Both the position numbers and the translations under genes were made by a program. The notes beneath the pieces were generated by a model that saw only the letters and a program-made list of their open reading frames with translations, was not told the DNA's origin and searched no databases. Shown piece by piece: positions 32,573 to 40,182 of a stretch of 64,000 bases of DNA (its first letter is position 1; every line of letters starts with the position of its first letter). This DNA is from Candidatus Omnitrophota bacterium. GTDB lineage: Bacteria; Hinthialibacterota; Hinthialibacteria; Hinthialibacterales; Hinthialibacteraceae. The stretch is from the NCBI GenBank assembly GCA_013177805.1, contig JABLXU010000017.1, positions 1 through 64,000 on the forward strand, written 5' to 3'.

Positions 32573-33991
32573 ATGAAAAAACTGACATTGGGTATTTGGT
32601 TGGCTGCCATCGGCGGGGCCGCCGTGTTTGCGGAGTTGTTCTCCGCCGGGGCCGGCGAATCGACTTTGCCCGTTCCCCCGGTCATGGGAGGACTCGAAAA
32701 ACCCAAAATGATGGTCGTGAAACCTACGGCGCGGGAACCGTTCGCCGGGCAGGAACAAACCCTTCAGGAACTGAACGACCTGATGGTGTTCGATTTAGGT
32801 TTTTCCGATGCTTTCCGCGTTTACGCGGAAACGCCCCAGGCGGCCTTCCTCCACCGGCAAGACGTGGAACGCAACGCCATCTCGTACGAGGATTGGCGGC
32901 GGCTGGATGTCAACGGGGTGATGATGGATTACATCGTGAAAAGCGAACTCGTCCCCCGCGGGCCGGGCCTGTTTGAACTCGACCTGATGGTGTACGACCT
33001 GGTGGACGGCGTCCGGGTCATCGGACGGGCTTACGGCGGACCGCCTCACGAACCCTTCGCCCGCAAAAATCTTCGCCGCGCCGGACACAAAGCCACGGCC
33101 GAGATCATCTCCAGTTTGACCCAAGGCCAGGTGAAACCCATCACCGAAACCCGTTTTGCGTTTGTGAATTACAATGCCGCCAAAAATATTAAGGAAATTT
33201 ACCTGATCGATTACGACGGCTGGAAAGACAGCTTGCAACAAATCACCTTCTTTAACTCCATCACCAATTTCCCCGATTGGTCTCCCGACGGAACCGAACT
33301 CGCTTACATCTCATACAAAAACAACTGGCCGGATGTGTTTGTCCATAACCTGGCCCAAGGCAAGGTCCTCCCCGCCGCCCAGTTCAAGGGGACCAACAAC
33401 ACGCCCCGCTGGCTGCCGGACGGGCGGAATCTCATCATCTCCATGTCCGCCTATGGCAATCCCGAACTGAGCATCATTCCCAAGGAAGGGACCAAGCAGC
33501 CCCGGCGGCTCACCCACAACAATTGGCCGGAGGTTTCCCCCGACGTTTCCCCCGACGGAAACCGCGTGGCTTTTGTCTCCAACCGCGTGGGCAGCCCCCA
33601 GATCTACGTCATGGACATGGACGGATCCAACACCCAACGGATCTCCTACGTGGAGCGGAAATGCGAATCCCCCTTCTGGTCACCCGTGCCCGTGGGAGGG
33701 GATTACCGCATCGCCTTCTCCGGGTATTACGACAATCTGCAAAGCGACATCTACACGGTCCGGCCGGATGGATCGGACCTGCAAATGCTCACCGACGGGA
33801 AATTTGAAAACTTGAATCCGACCTGGTCGCCGGACGGGCAGTATATCGCCTTCTCCTCCAACCGGCTCGGAAAACATGAAATCTTCATCATGCCCAGCAC
33901 ACCCAACCGCTTGTTGCCCGATGGCAAGAAATATTACCGGGTCACTTCCAACCCGGGGGAAAATATCTGTCCTTCTTGGTCACCAAATTGA
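32573..33991 (+). CDS. tolB: TolB, periplasmic beta-propeller of the Tol-Pal system
   Basis: A 472-residue periplasmic protein. It has a signal peptide (MKKLTLGIWLAAIGGAAVFA), the N-terminal alpha/beta domain (residues 35-200, LQELNDLMVFDLGFSDAFRV) and a six-bladed WD40-like propeller with the repeated SPDGxxxAY/F blades (WSPDGTELAYIS, VSPDGNRVAFVS, WSPDGQYIAFSS). TolB binds Pal and TolA. The length is slightly above the usual 410-430. ATG 32573 has GGAAGGTTGAGGG upstream and opens the signal peptide; in-frame codons further upstream do not. Confidence 0.94.
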   Translation: MKKLTLGIWLAAIGGAAVFAELFSAGAGESTLPVPPVMGGLEKPKMMVVKPTAREPFAGQEQTLQELNDLMVFDLGFSDAFRVYAETPQAAFLHRQDVERNAISYEDWRRLDVNGVMMDYIVKSELVPRGPGLFELDLMVYDLVDGVRVIGRAYGGPPHEPFARKNLRRAGHKATAEIISSLTQGQVKPITETRFAFVNYNAAKNIKEIYLIDYDGWKDSLQQITFFNSITNFPDWSPDGTELAYISYKNNWPDVFVHNLAQGKVLPAAQFKGTNNTPRWLPDGRNLIISMSAYGNPELSIIPKEGTKQPRRLTHNNWPEVSPDVSPDGNRVAFVSNRVGSPQIYVMDMDGSNTQRISYVERKCESPFWSPVPVGGDYRIAFSGYYDNLQSDIYTVRPDGSDLQMLTDGKFENLNPTWSPDGQYIAFSSNRLGKHEIFIMPSTPNRLLPDGKKYYRVTSNPGENICPSWSPN

Positions 33992-34334
33992 GAAAAGAAT
34001 CGTTGGAATTCTTGTCATCTTCTTGGCAACAAGGTAGGATATGGTGAATTTAAGAAGGGATGATTCAACCCTGCGGGACGCAAGGCCGCCAGCCGTCGAC
34101 ACCCTTGCGGCCCGGTTCGAACGGTTTATGTCCCAGAACGGATGGAGGGATTCCCTGGGCAATCTCTGTGGAATGGTTCCGTAACAATATCCAATAACGG
34201 GATCAATAGAATACGGCCGCTCTACCGGATGGATGGGAATTGTGTGACAACCATTCCATCCAGGAGGGGATCACCAGAAAAACACGATGAGATTCATCAT
34301 GTTGTATTTTTAAAAAATCGGGAGGTTCTGCTAC
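33992..34334 (+). other. Structured tolB-pal spacer, no gene seen
   Basis: 343 bp within an otherwise tight operon. It has three candidate RNA stems. The first (34064-34121) has an outer stem TTCAACC/GGTTcGAA and an inner 10-bp stem GGG-CGCAAGG / CCTTGCG-CCC. The second, about 34132-34158, is CCCAG/CTGGG. The third (34227-34261) has GGATGGA-TGG pairing with CCA-TTCCATCC, plus TTGT/ACAA around a 3-nt loop. None is followed by a T run. GGGAGG lies upstream of the pal start. Confidence 0.55.
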
Positions 34335-34913
34335 ATGTCCACATTCACACGTCGCACCATCAATGGTATCACGGTAGTATTGGCCCTGGCTCTGTTGCTA
34401 GGCGCCTGTGCGCGCACCCCCAAACAACCCGCGGGCGCTCAAGTGCTGGCGGAAAAGGGTATCAGCAGCCCCGGGCTGGGAGGAGAAGATGCGGGCTCGA
34501 TCACCCGCCCGCCGATGAGTGGCGCGCCCATTCCTCTCTCGCAACTTGCGGATCCCAGCGAATTTCCGGGAATTTGCGACCGGATTCACTTTGATTACGA
34601 CCGGTACAATATTCGCCCCGAATTCACCACCTGCCTGGACCAAGTCGCCGCTTACATGATCCGCCATCCGGAATATGTATTGCTGATCGAAGGCCATTGC
34701 GACGAACGGGGAACCATGGAATACAACATGACCCTGGGTGAAAACCGCGCGCAATCCGCCGCCTCGTACGTGATCCAACGCGGCCTGCCCGCCAACCGCA
34801 TCGTGACCAAGTCCTACGGTGAATCACAACCCTTGGCCTTGGGACACGACGAAAGCGCTTGGCGTCTTAACCGCCGTTGCGAATTCTTCGGCGTCCCCAG
34901 CGCCGGCCGGTAA
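34335..34913 (+). CDS. pal: Pal, peptidoglycan-associated lipoprotein
   Basis: A 192-residue OmpA-like lipoprotein. The signal ends in the lipobox LGAC. The C-terminal domain (about 80-188) has IHFDYDRYNIRPEFTTCLDQ (the characteristic FDYD strand), LLIEGHCDERGTMEYNMTLG and ENRAQSAASYVIQRGLPANR, which are the peptidoglycan-binding motifs. Pal anchors the outer membrane to the cell wall and is released by TolB. It is the last gene of the tol operon; a strong terminator follows. Confidence 0.96.
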   Translation: MSTFTRRTINGITVVLALALLLGACARTPKQPAGAQVLAEKGISSPGLGGEDAGSITRPPMSGAPIPLSQLADPSEFPGICDRIHFDYDRYNIRPEFTTCLDQVAAYMIRHPEYVLLIEGHCDERGTMEYNMTLGENRAQSAASYVIQRGLPANRIVTKSYGESQPLALGHDESAWRLNRRCEFFGVPSAGR

Positions 34914-34942
34914 GTTCAGTCCACCACATTCAGTTCAAACCA

Positions 34943-34974
34943 AACGGGCCGGGTAGCCAAGCCCGGCCCGTTTT
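34943..34974 (+). terminator. Rho-independent terminator after pal
   Basis: CGGGCCGGG (34945-34953) pairs perfectly with CCCGGCCCG (34962-34970) around an 8-nt loop, followed by TTTT (34971-34974). It lies 30 bp after the pal stop and ends the tol-pal unit. Confidence 0.93.
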
Positions 34975-35142
34975 GGATTTTGATTTGGCCTTCCTGCTTT
35001 TCACTCCCCTGATTCTCCCCAAAAAATCCTCATCCATCCCTTTCCTCATTGCAATCTCCTCTCCGATTTTATATGGTTCTTCATGCAGGGATTTCAGATC
35101 AAGTTTCTATCGTTACGCAATTTCAGGAATGGGAGAATGATC

Positions 35143-36942
35143 ATGCGTTACCTACTGGCCTTAACCTTTTCCCTCCTGCCGTGTATCCCGTTCGCCGACG
35201 CCTGGTGGGAACTCGAAACTCAGATGAATCCGGACGGCAAACTGCTCCTGATCCAAAAAGAGTGGTGGCCGCGGGCGCTACAACTCAAAACCGGCGAGCA
35301 TTTCGTCCTCAAGTCCACCTATCCGGAAGGGGGAACCATGATCATCCGCCGCGAAGCGCGCACCCGCACCGCCAAGCCGCAGGATATGATCGTCTGGATT
35401 CTCGATGACGACGGCGACCTGCCCGCCGGCGCGTCCCAGGGCGACACCGATAGCGATTGCTACATCGCCGATTACGGCTGTGATGGAACCGTGGACCGCC
35501 TGGTGGATTACATCGACTCCAACGGGGATCAAATCCCCGATGAGATGGACATCCGGTATTTTGAGCAAGGGGAACTCCGCCGGGCTTGGTTCGGCGTGGA
35601 TCTCGACGGCGACGGCCTCATGTGGGATCTGGCCGATTACGAATACACCGGGGATTTCTTCCAGAGCGACCCCTACGGCAATAATGAAATCTACATGAAC
35701 AAGTACAACCCCCGCGGCGGATCCTGGATTCCCATCTCCGAGTGTCCCTTCGCGTTTTACGATACGGACGGCGACGGCCAGTCCGAGGCCGTGGTGCGTT
35801 TCAGCGCCGCCCCGCTGACGTTTTCTCCCGAGACCGATCCCGATTACGCCAACAGCCAGGCGCGTTACCAGGGGGAATATGATCCCGCCATGGAGCGCAT
35901 GGGCGTCGTCAATATCCGCTACAGCCTGGATATCGACGGCCTCAGCTCGCCTGAAAATCCCTTGCATTACGAGATGGGTTTCAACCTGGTAGGCAGCCTT
36001 CCTTACGATTTCCCCGGCATGCGCCGCACGCAGCCCTTGCGCCGCGCGCCCAAAACTACGGTCTGCATCCCCTTCCCGCAAGCCCGCGAAGTATCCGGGA
36101 ACTACCCCGCCGAACAGACCGGTTTCTCCTGGCGCGAGTTCGAGGACGGCTCCATCGCCATCGGCCATCCCTCCCGCCCCGCGTACGACCGCCGCTGGGA
36201 AGGCGTCTTCTGGACCTGGAACCGCCGCGTCATGCACAACACCGGCGGCCCCGTGCAATATTGGAACATGCGCCGCGAGTTCATGCCCGGTCCCTCTACC
36301 CGCCGCCAACTCTATTACAGTCCGGTGGACCGCCGCCTGCATCTCAAGGGCGCGGTGGAAGGCTGGGTGCCCGTGGGCTGCATCGAGTCCCAGGAGCCGC
36401 TGGGCGAAATCCGCCTGTTCGACACCGACCGCGACGGCTATTTCGACCGCTGGGAATACTTCTGGGAAGGAGAAGACGCGCCCTGCCGCGTGGCCTCGGT
36501 TCACAATGCGGAAAACAAGGATCTGACCGGGGATTGGGCTTCGATCATGGCGTTTTATAACCAGCAGGCGGTGCCCGAAGCGATCCGCTTGAATGAACAA
36601 CTCATCGCGGCTATCGAGCGGCAGGGAAACGAATTCGCGCCGCCGGTGCCCGCAAACCTGACCGCGGCCTTGAAGCAGGACATCTCCCCCGATGAGCGTC
36701 GTTATATTCTCGATTGGATCCGTGAGTACCGCTACTGGCATTTCCAGAAAGCCGCCCAGGCCCGCGCCAGACAGCAGCTTACCGCCCATCTGGGCCAGGA
36801 TCCGCGAGCCAGCGTGGAGTTGCGCAAGCAATCCCCCTCGGCCTGGGACCGCGCGGTCACACTGTCGCGTATCGATGACGCCTACGCCCGGGGATTGTAT
36901 GATCAAGTGGTGGAAATGATGGATACGTTGAAATGGGAGTGA
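35143..36942 (+). CDS. Secreted protein with EF-hand-like calcium loops
   Basis: A 599-residue exported protein of no family I recognise. The signal peptide is MRYLLALTFSLLPCIPFADA, cleaved before WWELE. It contains at least five Asp-rich loops of the DxDxDG type: DDDGDLPAG (about 88-96), DSNGDQIPDEMD (125-136), DLDGDGLMWDLADYE (153-167), DTDGDGQSE (207-215) and DTDRDGYFDRWE (427-438). Such loops bind Ca2+ in dockerins, thrombospondin type-3 and EF-hand domains, usually stabilising extracellular proteins. Tyr, Trp and Arg are abundant and the last 110 residues are helical. No catalytic motif is visible. It converges on the following gene with 3 bp between stops. Confidence 0.7.
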   Translation: MRYLLALTFSLLPCIPFADAWWELETQMNPDGKLLLIQKEWWPRALQLKTGEHFVLKSTYPEGGTMIIRREARTRTAKPQDMIVWILDDDGDLPAGASQGDTDSDCYIADYGCDGTVDRLVDYIDSNGDQIPDEMDIRYFEQGELRRAWFGVDLDGDGLMWDLADYEYTGDFFQSDPYGNNEIYMNKYNPRGGSWIPISECPFAFYDTDGDGQSEAVVRFSAAPLTFSPETDPDYANSQARYQGEYDPAMERMGVVNIRYSLDIDGLSSPENPLHYEMGFNLVGSLPYDFPGMRRTQPLRRAPKTTVCIPFPQAREVSGNYPAEQTGFSWREFEDGSIAIGHPSRPAYDRRWEGVFWTWNRRVMHNTGGPVQYWNMRREFMPGPSTRRQLYYSPVDRRLHLKGAVEGWVPVGCIESQEPLGEIRLFDTDRDGYFDRWEYFWEGEDAPCRVASVHNAENKDLTGDWASIMAFYNQQAVPEAIRLNEQLIAAIERQGNEFAPPVPANLTAALKQDISPDERRYILDWIREYRYWHFQKAAQARARQQLTAHLGQDPRASVELRKQSPSAWDRAVTLSRIDDAYARGLYDQVVEMMDTLKWE

Positions 36943-36945
36943 ATT

Positions 36946-38637
36946 TCATACATCCGAAATGTTTTCCCACCGGATGCCCATCTTGCGCGCGGCGTAGCCC
37001 GCTTCCCGGAGAGAATCACCATACGCCATCATCCAGTGCGAGTCGCGGACTTCGGAAAGGAGCTTCTTCCACTGCCCCTGGATCTTCACCTCCTGTTGCG
37101 AGCGGCAGATAGGATAGAAAGGATTGCCGGTCACGTTCCCCCGGATGCCCACCCAGCGCCCGGCCGCGTATTCGGGATTGATAAACGAGACTTCCTGCCC
37201 AAGGGGAATCTCCACCTTCGGCGCGGCGCCGTAATCGGATTCCTCGTGCGTGAGCAGCGTCGCGGGTTCATAGCGTTCGGCGTTCATGCGGCGGGGAGCC
37301 GAGCAATGGGCGCAGGTGACGATGCCCTGGTGCGGGAAAGTTGAGTTGTGCATGAACACCGGTTTGCCCGAAATGTGCCGCAGCAGAATTCCCGCGGGCG
37401 TGACGACGTAATCGGATTCGCAAAACGCGATCAGTCCCTCATCGTTCAACAGGCTCAACGAGAGGCAGGCCGTGGTTTTAGACATAGGGATGATGGTGCT
37501 CATGCACTCCTTGATGGTGAACGCCGGGGCGCGATGCTCGCGCATCAGGTCCTTGAACATGCCATAAAGCATAAACGCGTTCACCACGAAGGGCCGGTCC
37601 GTCTGAAGCGTGGTTTCCGGCAGTGCGAGATACGCGTCCGTCCAACGTTCCGCCTGCGCCATCCGTTTTTCATCCGCGAACGCGCGTTGGATGCGCTTTT
37701 CCATCTCCTCGTAGCCGATTTCGGTGATGTCCAGTTTGTGTTTCTCTTTCGCGAACTCGGGCGCGTTGCCGGCGTATTTGCCCATGATGCCGCCCACGGC
37801 CACGATCCGCGCGCCTGTCAGGTTCTTGACGCCATACAACGCGCGCAGACGCCACAGGGCTTCGTTGTAATCATCCACCACCACGTCGTCCACGTGCGCC
37901 TTCCCCAGGCGGGGCGGCTCCTGGCCCGGCGCGCGCTCCTTGTCCGTGTTCAAGTACGCAACGCTCAGGGCTTCGTACCAGTAGTAAATCGGACCGGAAC
38001 GGTGGCGGACGAAAAGAATCGCGTCACCCTCGGGAGGAACACAGGCTTGCAGCAATTTGCCGCCGCCCGAGGCCGGATACACCATCACCACGTCATACTC
38101 GCCTTGCAGCGCCTGGCTGGCTTCCTCGGGAGTCTTCACCTTGTCCACGGGAAGCACATCCAGGGGGAAATCGGCATTCCCAGCCAGCGCGCGCAACTCA
38201 TGGGTGATCCGCTCCGCCTCCTCCACCGCGCTTTCTTCCGTGAGCACGCCGCCCCATGACCGCCACGAGGTCATCTCCCGCCTTTGCGGAACGGCGTACA
38301 TCAGGAGGGGCCGCACGCGCAACGGCCGGCCCCAGATCAGGAAGGGGCGGGCGGGATTCCACTCCTCCGCGATCCAACTCATGTCACCGGAAGCCGCGGA
38401 TACGAACACGGAAGTCCGTGCCCCCGCCGCTCCGCCCGTGGAAGATCCCACAGCCGCCGGGGCCCCTGGACGGGTTTGGGATTCACTCCACGCCGCGGGA
38501 GCGCCCACCATGCCCACGGCCGCCGCGAGTCCCGCGCCGGTTTTGATGAAGGTCCGGCGGGAGGGATGGCTGCCGGATTGACTTTTTATTGCGATCGGTT
38601 GGTGTTCTTTCTTTGGAGTTTCCTGCATGGTGGCCAT
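36946..38637 (-). CDS. Tat-exported L-fucose/L-arabinose isomerase-like protein
   Basis: A 563-residue protein with a twin-arginine signal (SRRTFIKTGAGLAAAVGMVG, residues 27-46), so it is exported folded. The body resembles the fucose/arabinose isomerase fold: an N-terminal Rossmann-like part (LDVLPVDKVKTPEEASQALQ, YDVVMVYPASG) and a C-terminal part with FTIKECMSTIIPMSKTTACL and SLSLLNDEGLIAFCESDYVV, which in the family lies near the metal site. Cytoplasmic isomerases of this fold convert aldose to ketose using Mn2+. Export is unusual. It is downstream of the Tat-exported Gfo/Idh/MocA gene with 15 bp between them, so they form an operon. Substrate and activity are inferred from fold only. Confidence 0.7.
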   Translation of the reverse strand: MATMQETPKKEHQPIAIKSQSGSHPSRRTFIKTGAGLAAAVGMVGAPAAWSESQTRPGAPAAVGSSTGGAAGARTSVFVSAASGDMSWIAEEWNPARPFLIWGRPLRVRPLLMYAVPQRREMTSWRSWGGVLTEESAVEEAERITHELRALAGNADFPLDVLPVDKVKTPEEASQALQGEYDVVMVYPASGGGKLLQACVPPEGDAILFVRHRSGPIYYWYEALSVAYLNTDKERAPGQEPPRLGKAHVDDVVVDDYNEALWRLRALYGVKNLTGARIVAVGGIMGKYAGNAPEFAKEKHKLDITEIGYEEMEKRIQRAFADEKRMAQAERWTDAYLALPETTLQTDRPFVVNAFMLYGMFKDLMREHRAPAFTIKECMSTIIPMSKTTACLSLSLLNDEGLIAFCESDYVVTPAGILLRHISGKPVFMHNSTFPHQGIVTCAHCSAPRRMNAERYEPATLLTHEESDYGAAPKVEIPLGQEVSFINPEYAAGRWVGIRGNVTGNPFYPICRSQQEVKIQGQWKKLLSEVRDSHWMMAYGDSLREAGYAARKMGIRWENISDV

Positions 38638-38652
38638 CTCCCGGTTGTGGTC

Positions 38653-40044
38653 TTAGACCAATTCCCATCCTTTGCGGTATTCCTTGGTCACATAGGCATT
38701 GGCTTCCTTGTTGTTGGTGAACCGCATCGCGGGGCCATCCCAGTCCAGCCTTTGCTTCGGGAACTTCAACGAAATATTCCCCATCACCACCCATTCCGCC
38801 AAGGGACCCGCGTGATCGAAATTCGTGCCCGATTCGGATCCGGTTTTGATCGAAAGGATCCAATCCAACTTGTGCATGCGGTCGGCGTCTTGTTTTCCTT
38901 CCGGGGTGCGGAGATTGGGCAGGCGGGGGATGATGGGATCGGGCTTTGGGAAATCCTCCACGATCTCGCCGCCCACAATCAAAAAATTCCGCTCATTACG
39001 CCCGCTCATCAGGATCATCCCCTGATCACCCACGAACAGGTTGCCGGTTTTCTCCTTGACCAACTCCCCGGCGTTGCGGATCTCCTCCAACCGCTTGGGT
39101 TTGAGCAATCCGTCGTACCAATACAAATCGAGGGCGGCAAAATTCCCCCGCGCGGGGAACCGGTAATGCAGAATGGATTCGGTGGGAAAAGTCTGATCGT
39201 TCGCGTCTTTGACATGCAAACACTCCACGCTGATGGGATATTCCAGCCGCAAGGCTTTCGCCACCGGGCTGAGGTTATGGCACGCGATATCCCCCAGCGC
39301 GCCTGTGCCGAAATCCCACCAGCCACGCCACCGGAAGGGGCAATAGCCGGAGTTGTAGGGGCGGAAGGGCGCCGGACCAAGCCACAGGTCCCAGTCCAGA
39401 TGTTCGGGGACTTGTTCTTCAGCCAGAGGGCCGGGGATGCCTTGCGGCCACCAGCCTTTCGGCCGGTCGGTCCAAGAATGAACTTCCCGCACAGTTCCAA
39501 TCAGGCCCGCCCAGATCCACTCGCACACTTCCCGGTGCATATCGGTGGCCGCGCCCTGGTTGCCCATCTGCGTCGCCACGCCATACCGGTGCGCCGCTTC
39601 CCGAAGTATCCGCGCTTCGTTCACTTTATGGGTCAGCGGCTTCTGCACGTAGACGGCCTTGCCCCGCTCCATACAGCGCAGCGCGGCGATGGCATGCGTA
39701 TGATCCGGCGTGGAGATGGTCACCGCGTCAATCTCGGGGCATTCATCCAACATCTTTCGGAAATCCTTGAACTTCTTGGCCTTGGGAAAGCGGTTGAACG
39801 CCCCCGCGGCGCTGTTCCAATCCACGTCGCACAGGGCCACGATGTTCTCCGAATCACAGGTCTCCACGTCGCTGTAACCCTTGCCGCCCACACCAATGCC
39901 CGCGATGTTCAGCGTCTCGTTGGGTGACACGCGGCGGCTCTGGACAATGGGAACCCGCCGGACCTTTGAAGTCGCGCATCCCGCCGTCAAGGCCGCGGCC
40001 GAACCGATTAAAAATCCGCGTCGTGTGATTTGGGTGTTCATCAT
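38653..40044 (-). CDS. Tat-exported Gfo/Idh/MocA-family oxidoreductase
   Basis: A 463-residue protein. It starts with a twin-arginine signal (TRRGFLIGSAAALTAGC), followed by a lipobox-like Cys, so it may be lipid-anchored. The Rossmann domain follows (LNIAGIGVGGKGYSDVETCD, residues 44-63), then VTISTPDHTHAIAALRCM, and VQKPLTHKVNEARIL, the family's EKP motif in the QKP form usual in Tat-exported members. The family oxidises sugars or sugar derivatives with NAD(P). The C-terminal domain has WWDFGTGALGDIACHNL, typical of exported Planctomycetes and Lentisphaerae homologues. It precedes the isomerase-like gene. Confidence 0.85.
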   Translation of the reverse strand: MMNTQITRRGFLIGSAAALTAGCATSKVRRVPIVQSRRVSPNETLNIAGIGVGGKGYSDVETCDSENIVALCDVDWNSAAGAFNRFPKAKKFKDFRKMLDECPEIDAVTISTPDHTHAIAALRCMERGKAVYVQKPLTHKVNEARILREAAHRYGVATQMGNQGAATDMHREVCEWIWAGLIGTVREVHSWTDRPKGWWPQGIPGPLAEEQVPEHLDWDLWLGPAPFRPYNSGYCPFRWRGWWDFGTGALGDIACHNLSPVAKALRLEYPISVECLHVKDANDQTFPTESILHYRFPARGNFAALDLYWYDGLLKPKRLEEIRNAGELVKEKTGNLFVGDQGMILMSGRNERNFLIVGGEIVEDFPKPDPIIPRLPNLRTPEGKQDADRMHKLDWILSIKTGSESGTNFDHAGPLAEWVVMGNISLKFPKQRLDWDGPAMRFTNNKEANAYVTKEYRKGWELV

Positions 40045-40066
40045 TCTCCTTCTTTATCCATGCGCG

Positions 40067-40109
40067 GAAAAATAAAAAATCCTTCGTCCATTCCCGGGAA
40101 CGGACGAAG
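40067..40109 (-). terminator. Rho-independent terminator of the PD40/PPC gene
   Basis: On the minus strand CCTTCGTCC (complement of 40101-40109) and GGACGAAGG (complement of 40081-40089) form a 9-bp stem, followed by ATTTTTTATTTTT. It lies about 75 bp after the stop of the PD40/PPC gene and separates it from the next gene on the same strand. Confidence 0.9.
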
Positions 40110-40182
40110 GGATCATACCATACGCCAGATCCTCAAAGTAAGCTGTGGATCAATTCAATGCAGAGAAAATCGGCCGGCCGGA

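Noticed and set aside
34075..34113. c-di-GMP-I (GEMM) riboswitch in the tolB-pal spacer
   Set aside because: GGGACGCAAGGCC resembles the core, but the GGCAAACC arm and GAAA tetraloop are missing and the bases pair as one long hairpin. Kept only as a general structured-RNA candidate.
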